From an uncultured Bacilli bacterium (GTDB taxonomy: Bacteria > Bacillota_I > Bacilli_A > RF39 > UBA660): 64,000 nucleotides of DNA. The stretch covers positions 76,374 to 140,373 of the forward strand of contig CAKOLL010000004.1 of NCBI GenBank assembly GCA_934096295.1. The letters are read 5' to 3'. Numbering within the stretch: position 1 is the stretch's first letter; each line of letters starts with the position of its first letter. The notes beneath the pieces were generated by a model. The model ran no database searches. It was not told the origin of the DNA and saw only the letters and a list, made by a program, of their open reading frames with translations. This document shows positions 18,120-27,236 of the stretch, in pieces. The position numbers and the translations under genes are program-made.

Positions 18120-18142
18120 ATAGCACAACAGGAGGTTAGAAA

Positions 18143-19240
18143 ATGAAAAAAGATTTAGTTATTGAATTACTTCAGGAAATTCAATTTAGCGATTTAAGTA
18201 TTGAGGATACTAAAAGTTTATTAAATAGAAGCGAAAAACTTCTTACAGTGTTAATGTCTAATGGAGATTTTGAAGACAATGTAGCTATAGTTAATTGTTA
18301 TAAGAATGATGAAGCTGCGTTGAAAGCTTTACGAATTTACTTAAATATATCAAATGCATCTGATGAAGAAGTTAAAAAATTTGGATTTAGTAGTAAACAA
18401 AGTTCAATATTTAGAATTTTAACGAATCAAGCACTGATTGATTCGGAAAGTGTATTTCAATGTGTTGAATGCTTTTTAAGTATTCCAGATGAAAAGTATG
18501 TTAATTGTTATTATGATGTAGGAAAAGTTCTATTGGATAACGATTTAGTAAAAAACGGACTTAATTTAATATTTGCTAATTTTATAATTAAGAATGGAAA
18601 TAATAAGTACATTGCACAATATTTAAGCAAATTTTTTACTGATAAAAATGTGCTTAAACAAAGTGATACAAATATAATTTTAAACAGAGCTTTAATTATG
18701 TGCAAAAAAAATAATAATCTATATAGTATTACACATTTTTTTAGTGTTACTACAATAGATAATGAAAAAATAAATTTAAAGGCTGCTGAAATTATTGGTG
18801 GTTGTCCTAAAAATTCTGATGATGTATGTAATTTATTTATAGAGCTGTTACCAAATAATTTAAAAAAATATAAATATTATTTTGAAGCTGGTAAAATTAT
18901 TGGCACGTTAAGTGAAACTAATATTTATTTTGCTAAAGAGGTTATTAAAAAAGATTGTAACTTTGAGAATAAAAATACAATTTTATTACTACGCATTTTA
19001 AGAGATTGTACAATTAAACAAATGAGTTCTGGTTTCTACAGAATCAAATATGGTTCTAGCTATTTTGAAACTATACGAGAATCTGTTATAAGTGATATTA
19101 TTTCTAGTATAATTGAGTCTAATTATGTATATTATTATATGTTAGAAAATTCTGTTTCAAAAGATAAGAATGATGATATTAATGTTAGTGATTTAACAAA
19201 CAAACTGGTAAGAATTAAAGATAAAGCCAGCAAAGCATAA
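18143..19240 (+). CDS. tandem paralogue 2, helical-repeat-like protein
   Basis: The 365-residue protein is homologous to paralogue 1 from MKKDLVIELLQEIQ onward. The middle has diverged (for example SNASDEEVKKFGFSSKQS is inserted here), but the last ~39 residues and most of the DNA encoding them are the same as in paralogue 1, which points to recent duplication or gene conversion. The leader ACAGGAGGTTAGAAA-ATG is identical to that of paralogue 1. No motif for enzymatic activity is visible. Confidence 0.7.
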   Translation: MKKDLVIELLQEIQFSDLSIEDTKSLLNRSEKLLTVLMSNGDFEDNVAIVNCYKNDEAALKALRIYLNISNASDEEVKKFGFSSKQSSIFRILTNQALIDSESVFQCVECFLSIPDEKYVNCYYDVGKVLLDNDLVKNGLNLIFANFIIKNGNNKYIAQYLSKFFTDKNVLKQSDTNIILNRALIMCKKNNNLYSITHFFSVTTIDNEKINLKAAEIIGGCPKNSDDVCNLFIELLPNNLKKYKYYFEAGKIIGTLSETNIYFAKEVIKKDCNFENKNTILLLRILRDCTIKQMSSGFYRIKYGSSYFETIRESVISDIISSIIESNYVYYYMLENSVSKDKNDDINVSDLTNKLVRIKDKASKA

Positions 19241-19260
19241 AAAGCCAATCGGCTTTTTTT
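19241..19260 (+). terminator. terminator of paralogue 2
   Basis: AAAGCC AATC GGCTTT with a T7 tail. Confidence 0.8.
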
Positions 19261-19284
19261 ATTGTATTTTTATTCAAAATTTTA

Positions 19285-19312
19285 TTGACTTTTATAATTA
19301 TTATGCTAGAAT
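19285..19312 (+). promoter_or_regulatory. promoter of paralogue 3
   Basis: TTGACT (19285-19290), 16-base spacer ending TGC, TAGAAT (19307-19312), near-identical to the paralogue 2 promoter. Confidence 0.8.
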
Positions 19313-19336
19313 ATAACGCAACAGGAGGTTATAAAA

Positions 19337-20359
19337 ATGGATAAGGTTACAAAAAATGAACTACTTAATAAAATTGATTTTCCAGATGATTATTACGTTA
19401 CTTTAGTAAATATAGATAGTGAACCTATCTTAAGGGCTGTTGTTGAATCTAAAACGAATTTAGAAAAAGTTTTATCATTGGTTAAGGCATATAAGAAAAA
19501 TGAAAATGACTTTTTTAAAGCTCTAGATATTTTTTCAAAAGCTAGTTTTTCTGCTGATGCTGAAAAATTTATTTTATCACTTTTAACTGATAAGAAGTTA
19601 ATTGATGCAGGACTTTCATTTCAATATGCAAATTATTTATTAACAATTCCTAAAGAAAAAGGTTTTGTTTACCAAGTTGTTAGTAAAATTTTATGTAGTA
19701 AATATTTACAAAATCCCAATTTAACATTTACTATTGCAGATTTTATTGTAAAATACTCTACAAATTCTGTAAATGCCGATTATTTATACAAATATATTAT
19801 GTTTAATGATCTTTTTATTGATTTAAGTAAAGAAGAAGATTTAAATAAAAAGTTAAATCGAGGTAAAATTATAGTTCAAGCAAAAGATGATAATCATTTT
19901 GATTCAGTAGTAGCTTATTTAAATCATCATATGACTGATGATGAAGATTTAGTATTAAAGGCTGCAAAATCTATATGTGAAGCAAAATACAATCCTGATG
20001 CAATTAGTTGTTTATTAATGTATAATTTACATTATTATGCTAATCCAGAGCCAATTTTTAAAGCTGTTGAATTACTAGGAAACACTGAAAATGAAGAAGC
20101 AACTATGCACATGTATGCAATCGCTCACAAAGTAAAATTAAATGAATTTGCTTTAAATGTTATTCAAGTTTTTCATGATATCACTATTACAAAAAATGGT
20201 ATTTATTCGCAGATTTCTTATGGAGATTTACAATTTTCTTGCATTGGTAGTATTTATGATGCAGTTATGGAAAATATAATTAAAACAAACTATTATAAAA
20301 CTTTTAATTCTCAACGAGATGGTAATGATGGAGTTAAATTAGTACGAGACAAAAAATAA
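19337..20359 (+). CDS. tandem paralogue 3, diverged helical-repeat-like protein
   Basis: The 340-residue protein shares the architecture and several blocks with paralogues 1 and 2 (LLTDKKLIDAGLSFQYANYL, HMTDDEDLVLKAAKSI), but the start (MDKVTKNELLNKIDF) and the C-terminus differ; the conserved tail of the other two is absent. The promoter, the ACAGGAGGTTA leader and the GCC-GATT-GGC terminator are copied. It is therefore the oldest or fastest-changing member of the tandem array. Function unknown. Confidence 0.7.
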   Translation: MDKVTKNELLNKIDFPDDYYVTLVNIDSEPILRAVVESKTNLEKVLSLVKAYKKNENDFFKALDIFSKASFSADAEKFILSLLTDKKLIDAGLSFQYANYLLTIPKEKGFVYQVVSKILCSKYLQNPNLTFTIADFIVKYSTNSVNADYLYKYIMFNDLFIDLSKEEDLNKKLNRGKIIVQAKDDNHFDSVVAYLNHHMTDDEDLVLKAAKSICEAKYNPDAISCLLMYNLHYYANPEPIFKAVELLGNTENEEATMHMYAIAHKVKLNEFALNVIQVFHDITITKNGIYSQISYGDLQFSCIGSIYDAVMENIIKTNYYKTFNSQRDGNDGVKLVRDKK

Positions 20360-20360
20360 A

Positions 20361-20380
20361 AAAGCCGATTGGCTTTTTTT
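20361..20380 (+). terminator. terminator of paralogue 3
   Basis: AAAGCC GATT GGCTTT with a T7 tail, matching the terminators of the two preceding genes. Confidence 0.8.
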
Positions 20381-20385
20381 ATTTT

Positions 20386-20802
20386 TTATAAATATGATTT
20401 CCAAGACTTAATTTGAAACTCTAATAATTCTAAAAGTTCTTCAGCTAATTTTTCAACTTTAGAATCAATATTATTATTTAATATTTCTTCTACTTTAATG
20501 ATTCCTTTGTTTGTTCCTTCAGTTAACATTTTAGCTATTTTAGCATCATCACATTTAATTAGTTCTATTCCCGTATAAATCTCATTAAATGTTTTTATGA
20601 TTATGTTTATTTCCGTAGGTTTTTCCCCTAGTTCATTAAGCATGTTTGTTATATCCATCTTATTAACTTGATATTTTTTCTTGGCATCACTCATTGTTTT
20701 AGCTAAAGCTTTATCTTCAATATGCCCTTTTACTTCATCAATGCCAATTATTCCCATTGTAACTATTTTATATAGTTCATTTAATGCCGTTATATCGTCC
20801 AT
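20386..20802 (-). CDS. small all-helical protein (ferritin-like/DUF2383-like)
   Basis: The 138-residue product is predicted to be entirely helical: DITALNELYKIVTMGIIGID, then AKTMSDAKKKYQVNKMDITN, a Pro-containing turn (GEKPTE) and a long C-terminal helix rich in Glu and Leu. The layout resembles a four-helix bundle of the PA2169/DUF2383 kind, but metal ligands are not evident, so this is only a structural guess. GGTGAT precedes the ATG. It follows the RNase J-like gene on the same strand. Confidence 0.5.
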   Translation of the reverse strand: MDDITALNELYKIVTMGIIGIDEVKGHIEDKALAKTMSDAKKKYQVNKMDITNMLNELGEKPTEINIIIKTFNEIYTGIELIKCDDAKIAKMLTEGTNKGIIKVEEILNNNIDSKVEKLAEELLELLEFQIKSWKSYL

Positions 20803-20843
20803 TTAAAAATCACCCATTTATAGTATGTGTGATTTTTTATAAA

Positions 20844-22478
20844 TTATACCTCTTGAACAACTGCAATGATCATTGGTTTACATTCAGTTAAATCATAAAG
20901 ATATCTACTTAATTCTTCTCGGATTTCTACTTTTATTTGATTGAAATCTATGTATTTCGGAGTTATATTTCTATTAATTATTGCTTCACATATCACTTTT
21001 ATTTCATTTATCATATCTTGTGAATCTTTAACATAGATAAATCCACGAGTTGTAACCTCAGGTCCCACTAATAAGACTTTATCTTTTTTATCCACTGTGG
21101 CACTTATTAATACGATACCATTTTCTGATAGCATTTCACGGTCTTTAATAACTAAATCACCGATATCATCATTACTTGTTCCATCAATTAAAACATCATC
21201 AACTTTAATTCTTGCAAAATTGTCTACAAGTTTACCATCTTCGAATGTTACAACATCACCATTTTGTTTAAGTAAAATGTTAGAATCAGGAATTCCTAAA
21301 TGACTTGCTAAATTGGCATTATTAACCATATATCTATATTCACCTTTTACAGGCATATAGAATTTTGGATTAATTAATTTAATCATAAGCATTAAATCTT
21401 CACGTGATGCATGATGTAATATTTCTTTTTCTTTATCAATTGTTTCTATATCACATCCAAATTTTGCTAGTTCATTTTGTAATTTTACTAATACTTTTTC
21501 TGTGCTATCATAACGAGGTTCTGCGAAAACTATCGTATCTGTTGGTTTTAAAGTAACAAACTTATCATATCCATTTAATATCTTATTCATGTTTGCATAT
21601 GGTGTTGTTCTATCATCCATTACTAAAAGGATAGCATTTTCATCATTTATATTTGATAAATCTCCGAGAATCTCCTCATTAAAAGTCATGTATCCTTCTT
21701 TATGAGCAAAGTTAACTACATTTTGTAATCTTTTACCCATTAGAATTATTTTTCGATGAGAATTTGCTGCAGCTTCAAATATTTCTGAAATTGTATATAA
21801 ATGTGTTGGCAAAACAGAGAATATAATTCTTTTGTCATGATGTTTTATTACATCACCAAAAAAGTTTACTAATCTATGTTTGGGAGATGTATGCCCATTT
21901 TTTTCTGCAAATGATGATTCACATAATAAACAAAGAACCCCTTGCTTACCAATATAGGCAATTTTACCAATATCCATATCATATGCTCCTTGCATACTTG
22001 GATCTATTATAAAGTCTCCGGTATAACAAATTGCTCCATCTTTTGTATTAACTACATACATTACTGAATCTGGACATGAATGAGAAACAGCAATTGGAAA
22101 TATAGAAACATTTCCAAAATTAATTTTCTTGTGAGGTTTAATTAATACTATATTATTTTCATTTACGCCATCTTCCATAAGCTCAAATTTAGTATATTTT
22201 GTAGCATATACTTTTAGTGTTGGAATATCTTTAATAAGGTCCCTTACTGCTCCCATATTTTCTGGATGACCATGGGTTATAAATAAGCCTTTGATTCTTT
22301 TTTTATTTTTAACTAGATAGCTAAAGTCTGGCATGATATAATCAATACCTAGCAAATTTCCACTTGCAAACTTTATTCCAGCATCAAAAACAAATATTTC
22401 ATCATCTACTTCAATTACATAAGAGTTCTTTCCACTTTCAGAAAGTCCTCCCAAACCAAAAATCTTTATTTTACTCAT
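20844..22478 (-). CDS. RNase J-like metallo-beta-lactamase protein with lost metal ligands
   Basis: The 544-residue protein follows RNase J along its full length (GLGGLSESGKNSYVIEVDD, THGH at 68-71, VSHSCPDS at 131-138, TGDF at 153-156, beta-CASP region, HHAS at 355-358, C-terminal domain with GFIYVKDS). The core motif HxHxDH reads H69-G-H71-P-E73-N74, so Asp and the last His are replaced, and the conserved HGE near the end reads K378-G-E. Two-metal catalysis is unlikely. In Bacillus, RNase J2 is a weak partner of J1; this may be a comparable partner or regulator. AAGGTGAT precedes the ATG. Confidence 0.8.
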   Translation of the reverse strand: MSKIKIFGLGGLSESGKNSYVIEVDDEIFVFDAGIKFASGNLLGIDYIMPDFSYLVKNKKRIKGLFITHGHPENMGAVRDLIKDIPTLKVYATKYTKFELMEDGVNENNIVLIKPHKKINFGNVSIFPIAVSHSCPDSVMYVVNTKDGAICYTGDFIIDPSMQGAYDMDIGKIAYIGKQGVLCLLCESSFAEKNGHTSPKHRLVNFFGDVIKHHDKRIIFSVLPTHLYTISEIFEAAANSHRKIILMGKRLQNVVNFAHKEGYMTFNEEILGDLSNINDENAILLVMDDRTTPYANMNKILNGYDKFVTLKPTDTIVFAEPRYDSTEKVLVKLQNELAKFGCDIETIDKEKEILHHASREDLMLMIKLINPKFYMPVKGEYRYMVNNANLASHLGIPDSNILLKQNGDVVTFEDGKLVDNFARIKVDDVLIDGTSNDDIGDLVIKDREMLSENGIVLISATVDKKDKVLLVGPEVTTRGFIYVKDSQDMINEIKVICEAIINRNITPKYIDFNQIKVEIREELSRYLYDLTECKPMIIAVVQEV

Positions 22479-22549
22479 ATATTATCACCTTCATTTTAAA
22501 AAAAATAAGTTCTTCGGTAAAATAATTATACCAAAAAACTTATATTAAA

Positions 22550-23335
22550 TCAATCTATTTCTTCACTTAACATTTTACTTAATGATATTATATCTAAATC
22601 TTTATATATTATACTATTTATTAATATTTTTATATTTTTGACATTAGTGTTTTTTTCAATAAAATATATATCACCAGAATTTACATTATTCTTTATATCT
22701 ATGAATGTTTTATTATTTACTATTTTATTTGTTTTAACTAAATATTTATTATTTTTTCGACATAGTTTTTCATTTGTGTTATTTAAATAACATATATGAG
22801 TATTATTGCTATATTTGTTTATTAATGATTCTAAATCTTTATATTTACTGTCTTCATTATTAATTTGTTCTAAAGTTTCGTTTTTATTAAACGTTGATAA
22901 ATTAACAAGAATACTTGCATCTAACTTATTTTCTTTAAAATAATCTATTATATCTTTATTATATTCTATTATAAATGCCACACTATTTTTATTTCCATTT
23001 CCTCTTTCTACGATTTTATCTTTGTTATTTTCTAGAGTTATCTCTGGGTATGATGTATCATATATTAAATAATAAGAATTAAAAGCATTTAAATCTTTCA
23101 TATTATAAAAACTATTTTTTACATTAACATTTTTACCATTTAACCCTGGCACTATTTTATCATTTTCTATAAATGCATTTATATATTCTTCATTATAATT
23201 ATTTGCTTCTTTTTTGATACTTTGATATAACTCATTTTTATCTAAAGTTAAGTTAGCTATTTTTTCCGTGTAAAAAAAACTAAATGCTGCAATCGCTAAT
23301 ACTCCGATATATCGAAAATATTTAATCTTGTTCAT
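22550..23335 (-). CDS. membrane-anchored extracellular protein
   Basis: The 261-residue product has one N-terminal anchor (about residues 8-22) and an outside domain with KIVPGLNGKNVNVKNSFYNM and NSVAFIIEYNKDIIDYF. These recall the non-catalytic front part of polysaccharide-deacetylase-like proteins of low-GC Gram-positives. No TFDDG-type catalytic motif is present, and a pair of Cys (about 198 and 207) may form a disulfide. AGGTGAT precedes the ATG. Role in the envelope is inferred only. Confidence 0.5.
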   Translation of the reverse strand: MNKIKYFRYIGVLAIAAFSFFYTEKIANLTLDKNELYQSIKKEANNYNEEYINAFIENDKIVPGLNGKNVNVKNSFYNMKDLNAFNSYYLIYDTSYPEITLENNKDKIVERGNGNKNSVAFIIEYNKDIIDYFKENKLDASILVNLSTFNKNETLEQINNEDSKYKDLESLINKYSNNTHICYLNNTNEKLCRKNNKYLVKTNKIVNNKTFIDIKNNVNSGDIYFIEKNTNVKNIKILINSIIYKDLDIISLSKMLSEEID

Positions 23336-23402
23336 TTAAATCACCTAGTTAAATTATATGCTGTAGGTTAAAGAAGATGTTAGTAATATCTTCTTTATAA
23401 AA

Positions 23403-23780
23403 TTAACCGCATTCTATGATATTTTCAAATTGTTCTTCTCCGGTTGATTCATCTTTTTTAGAATTGGTAGTTACAAATGATATTTTTTCAGCAATAATTT
23501 CGGTAATATATTTTGTGTTATTGTCTTTATCAACATAACTTCTATTTTGCATACGGCCTTTTACACCTATTATATCACCACGATGACAGTAATTTTTAGT
23601 ACTAGATGCCATGCCATTCCATAGAACACATCTAAAGAAATCTGTTTCATATTTTCCTTCGACATTTTTAAAATTTCTTTGAACTGCTAAATTTATTATC
23701 GTTCTTTTTCTGCCATTTTCATAATCTTCTATTTCAGGATCTCCGACTAGTCTACCAACTAAAATTATTTGATTAATCAT
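23403..23780 (-). CDS. ssb: single-stranded DNA-binding protein
   Basis: The 125-residue protein is an OB-fold SSB: INQIILVGRLVGDPEIED, INLAVQRNF, TDFFRCVLWNGMA, HRGDIIGVKGRMQNRSYVD. It lacks the acidic DDDIPF-type tail of housekeeping SSB (it ends FENIIECG), and it is not next to rpsF or rpsR. That fits a secondary SsbB-like protein for recombination or competence, or a housekeeping SSB with a changed tail. AGGAGG precedes the ATG. Confidence 0.9.
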   Translation of the reverse strand: MINQIILVGRLVGDPEIEDYENGRKRTIINLAVQRNFKNVEGKYETDFFRCVLWNGMASSTKNYCHRGDIIGVKGRMQNRSYVDKDNNTKYITEIIAEKISFVTTNSKKDESTGEEQFENIIECG

Positions 23781-23939
23781 CTAATGTCCTCCTTTCTTTA
23801 TAACTTTATCAATTATAAAAATGGAATGCAAACCAACAAAATTAATATATTTATGAATTTTTTTTGAAAATTTATTAAGTTTTAGAAACAAATTTTTAAA
23901 AAAACGGTTAAAAATCTTTAATTGATTAATCAATACATA

Positions 23940-23968
23940 TTGTATTTTTATTAAAAATCTGGTAAACT
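23940..23968 (+). promoter_or_regulatory. promoter of the tail-anchored protein gene
   Basis: TTGTAT (23940-23945), 17-base spacer, TAAACT (23963-23968), followed by AGGAGTG and the ATG at 23995. Confidence 0.55.
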
Positions 23969-23994
23969 TAACTTGATAATAGGAGTGAAAATAC

Positions 23995-24717
23995 ATGGAA
24001 AAAGTTATAAATTATAATCAAACGATATTAAACAACTATCAAAAATCATATCCGAATTTAGCAGAATTTAGCTATGATGCCGCAAATGATTCTTTAGTTT
24101 ACGAAGGAAACTACATTAAGCTTAATGGTTATGCTTTAAGTAGAATTGATCCAGTATTTTTTAACATGATGCCTGAAGATATATTTATTTATATAAAAAA
24201 TGGTTTTTATCAACAAGCAAATCATGCAGAATTAATAAATGATTATTTAAACCAATTTGTTATTACTGAAGAAGAAATAGATTTTATAAAAAAATATATA
24301 TTTATGTATATTGAAAGACTTAATATATATGCAAGGAATAGAGATATTTTTGATAGATTTATTGATAATCAAAGTATTAAAAATTTCTTAGACGATATAA
24401 AAAAAGCTAAAGATATAGTGGATAAAGCTAAAAGTTTAGGAGTACCAAATAGTAATACCGTTTATGGATTTATTTTAGATGCTTATAACGGTGAGATGTC
24501 TAGTATGAATCAAAACAAAACACAAGAAAAAGAGCTTTCTTTAACTAGAACAAATCCAAAATTTGCAGGATTTCAAGAATTTGAAAAAAATGAAGAATAT
24601 TTAAGGCAATTAAACGAATCTCAAAAAATGAATATGGCTGGATATACAAGTATTATTTTAATTGTAGCCACAGCTTTAACATTTGGAATGTATTTAGCAT
24701 TAACATTTCTTAAATAA
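23995..24717 (+). CDS. tail-anchored hypothetical protein
   Basis: The 240-residue product is soluble and helix-rich for ~210 residues (LSYDAAND-like start, FIKKYIFMYIERLNIYARNR), then ends with one hydrophobic segment (MAGYTSIILIVATALTFGMY, residues ~214-235) and FLK. It is a C-terminally anchored membrane protein facing the cytoplasm. No known domain recognised. It has its own promoter and terminator, so it is monocistronic. Confidence 0.65.
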   Translation: MEKVINYNQTILNNYQKSYPNLAEFSYDAANDSLVYEGNYIKLNGYALSRIDPVFFNMMPEDIFIYIKNGFYQQANHAELINDYLNQFVITEEEIDFIKKYIFMYIERLNIYARNRDIFDRFIDNQSIKNFLDDIKKAKDIVDKAKSLGVPNSNTVYGFILDAYNGEMSSMNQNKTQEKELSLTRTNPKFAGFQEFEKNEEYLRQLNESQKMNMAGYTSIILIVATALTFGMYLALTFLK

Positions 24718-24742
24718 TAATTTACAAAATTTATATTAGTTG

Positions 24743-24766
24743 CATTACCCTATGGTAATGTTTTTT
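24743..24766 (+). terminator. intrinsic terminator
   Basis: CATTACC (24743-24749) pairs with GGTAATG (24754-24760) followed by T6. Confidence 0.85.
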
Positions 24767-24818
24767 GTTATTAGAGAATATAAAAAGATAATACTTTTTC
24801 AAATATTATCTTTAATAA

Positions 24819-25217
24819 CTAATTAATTTTTAACTTGTTTATTTCAGAAATAGATAAGTTTGTTATTTCACTTATTTCTTTTGGCGAATACTTTTTCAAA
24901 AGCATATTTTTAGCTGTTTTTATTAATCCCTTTTCTTCACCGCGTTTTTCGCCACGCTCTTCGCCACGTTACATCTCTATATTTACTAATTCCCCATTTG
25001 ATAATACAAGAACAATATCTAAATAATAGTTATGTAACTTAATATTATCGTTTTGAATGTATTTTTGTTTAGTAACTCGAACATTTGAAATAGTTAAATC
25101 TGATTTAATATATTTTAGATATGAATTAAAGAAATCTTTTATTATTTCTTTTTTACTAAATATGTGCTTAAATATTAAATCGTTAGTAAGCCATGTAAAT
25201 TCTTTTGTTTCGGTCAT
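24819..25217 (-). pseudogene. Rpn-type PD-(D/E)XK nuclease/transposase remnant
   Basis: The first 82 codons (TETKEFTWLTNDLIFKHIFS, later YYLDIVLVLSNGELVNIEM) match the start of Rpn family recombination-promoting nucleases and stop at TAA 24971-24969, exactly where the catalytic E-x-Q/K strand should continue. The same frame then gives the family's charged repeat RGEERGEKRGEEKG and a C-terminal KYSPKEISEITNLS tail to TAG 24819. Around 150 residues of the usual ~290 are missing, so an internal deletion joined the two ends. A hairpin at 24784-24813 may be its terminator. Confidence 0.75.
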
Positions 25218-25364
25218 ACTTTCACCTTCTTTTTCAAAGAAACGTTTTCTATCTTAGCACACTAAAAAGGAAATATTTGTTACTTATTGTCGAACTAGTT
25301 TTATTTTTATCAAAAATTATAATTTTAAGTAATTTTTTGCATAAAAAAACAACATTGTTCTCTG

Positions 25365-26069
25365 TCATTTTTTTATTTTTCCAAATCTTCTGTCTCTTTT
25401 TTCATATTCTTTTATAGCTTCTTCTAAACACTCTGGTGTAAAATCAGGAAAATATGTTTTAGGAAAATAAAGCTCTGCGTATGATATTTGCCATAACATA
25501 AAATTGCTTATTCTGTTTTCACCACTTGTTCTTATCATAAAATCTATATCTGGTAAATCTTGATATAAATAATTATGATACATTTTTTCATCAATATCTC
25601 TCGCAGTAATATTACCACATTTTATATCTTCCACAATTTTTTTAGTCGCATCAATTATTTCTTGTCGTCCTCCATAACTTAGACAGAAATTAACTACTAA
25701 TCCAGTATTGTCTTTTGTTGCTTCTTCTAATTCATTAATTGCAGCTACTATTTCTGGTTTTAAAAATGTTTTATTTGAAGAAAATAACACTTTAATATTT
25801 TCACTATTATATTTATCTTTTGCTTTTTTAAACCATTTCATGAAAAGATCCATTAAATAATTTACTTCTTCACTACTTCTATTAAAGTTTTCTGTTGAGA
25901 AAACGTATAGACTTAAATAATTCGCTAATTGTTTTTGATTGGTATAAAGAATTATCTTTTCTAATGTTTCTGCACCAGCTTTATGCCCTTCACTTCTTAT
26001 TTTTCCTCGTTCTTGTGCCCATCTTCCGTTGCCATCCACTATTATACCAATATGATTTATTTTTTTCAT
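25365..26069 (-). CDS. uppS: isoprenyl (undecaprenyl) diphosphate synthase
   Basis: The 234-residue protein has the cis-prenyltransferase signature HIGIIVDGNGRWAQERG (D12 of the DGNGRWA loop binds Mg2+/pyrophosphate) and the closing block RTSGENRISNFMLWQISYAE. It makes the C55 lipid carrier for peptidoglycan and other wall polymers at the membrane face. It starts right after the dacA stop, with AAGGAGAT inside the dacA 3' end. Last gene of the gltX-cysS-dacA cluster. Confidence 0.95.
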   Translation of the reverse strand: MKKINHIGIIVDGNGRWAQERGKIRSEGHKAGAETLEKIILYTNQKQLANYLSLYVFSTENFNRSSEEVNYLMDLFMKWFKKAKDKYNSENIKVLFSSNKTFLKPEIVAAINELEEATKDNTGLVVNFCLSYGGRQEIIDATKKIVEDIKCGNITARDIDEKMYHNYLYQDLPDIDFMIRTSGENRISNFMLWQISYAELYFPKTYFPDFTPECLEEAIKEYEKRDRRFGKIKK

Positions 26070-27236
26070 TTATCTCCTTCTACGACGATGCTTTTTCTTT
26101 GTTAGTTTTTTTATAAATAAAAGAACTAATACTACTAATAAAATAATAACAAAGTAAACTATTGGATAATACTCGATATTATTTTCTAAAACTACATCTG
26201 AGGTTGCAAGTAATCTATCGCCGTCATATATTCTAACAACCCCAAGTTTTCTTCCTTTTTCTGTATTAAATGCTATTTCTTCTAATCCTTCATACTCATA
26301 TCTTACTTTAGTATCATTTTTTAAATACTTATTTATCTCTTCGTTGCCTGTAATCTTATATTTATCTTCTTTACTTAATTTAACAGGTATTTCTTTGATA
26401 AATGTATCATCATTTAAAATATTTTGATATCCATAATTAGTATTATAATAATCATAAATTGTTAAAGTATCTTTTACAGCATTATAAGGATTTGTTGTAC
26501 TAGAATTAATAACCACTAGTAAATAGTCAACACCATTAAGGGTTGTTATTGAAGCAAGACATCTTCCAGCATTTTTTGTAAATCCACTTTTTGCACCAAT
26601 TATTTCATCTGTATTTAATATGTTTTTGTAACTATTCACTGTACTTTCTAGTTTTATTTTATTACTAGTTGTATATGTTTTAGTGGTAAATACATCTTTA
26701 AATGTTTTATTCATTAAGGCATATTTTAATAATTTTGATAAATCATTTGATGTTGAATAATTTTTTTCATCATCTTTTCCTACAGGGTTAGAAAATGATG
26801 TATTTTTCATATTCAGTTTCTTTGCAAGGGAATTCATACTTTTTATAAAGTCATCATATCCTAAAGTATTATTAACAACTGCATTAACAGCATCTGCTCC
26901 GCTTGGTAAAATTATGCCATAAAGTAAATCCATAAATGTTACTTTATCACCAACACTAAAACCTGCTTTTGAATATCCGTTTGTGCCTTCAAAATCAGTT
27001 TCTTTAATTGTTACTATATCATTTAAATTATCAATATTTTCGATAGCTACGATGGTAGTCATTATTTTTGTAAGACTAGCAATTGATGTTTTTTCATCAG
27101 CATTTTTACTATATATTTCTTCATCTTCATTCATATTAAATAAAGAAACATAATTACCACTTATAACAAAATCTTCAGCATAAACATTACTTAAAAAGAA
27201 AAAAAGACTAAGTAAGAAGAATACTACTTTCTTCAT
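26070..27236 (-). CDS. dacA: D-alanyl-D-alanine carboxypeptidase (S11)
   Basis: The 388-residue protein has a signal peptide (to about A20), the active-site motif S54-L-T-K57, S113-G-A in the place of the S-x-N motif, and GAKSGFTKNAG for the K-T/S-G motif. Ala instead of Asn in the second motif (SGADA) occurs in some Gram-positive S11 enzymes as far as I recall. A C-terminal membrane helix (about 358-377) and a basic KKLTKKKHRRRRR tail anchor it, unlike the amphipathic helix of classic PBP5. It trims pentapeptides in the wall. The ATG overlaps the cysS stop (TAATG). Confidence 0.9.
   Translation of the reverse strand: MKKVVFFLLSLFFFLSNVYAEDFVISGNYVSLFNMNEDEEIYSKNADEKTSIASLTKIMTTIVAIENIDNLNDIVTIKETDFEGTNGYSKAGFSVGDKVTFMDLLYGIILPSGADAVNAVVNNTLGYDDFIKSMNSLAKKLNMKNTSFSNPVGKDDEKNYSTSNDLSKLLKYALMNKTFKDVFTTKTYTTSNKIKLESTVNSYKNILNTDEIIGAKSGFTKNAGRCLASITTLNGVDYLLVVINSSTTNPYNAVKDTLTIYDYYNTNYGYQNILNDDTFIKEIPVKLSKEDKYKITGNEEINKYLKNDTKVRYEYEGLEEIAFNTEKGRKLGVVRIYDGDRLLATSDVVLENNIEYYPIVYFVIILLVVLVLLFIKKLTKKKHRRRRR

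Noticed and set aside
23781..23996. 71-codon minus-strand frame upstream of ssb
   Set aside because: It covers the ssb ribosome site and the promoter of the divergent gene at 23995, and its Lys/Phe/Ile-only composition is that of A+T-rich spacer.
24967..25000. Use of an alternative genetic code to explain in-frame TAA codons at 3285, 14580 and 24969
   Set aside because: TAA ends most intact genes, including at TAATG overlaps, so it is a normal stop codon.
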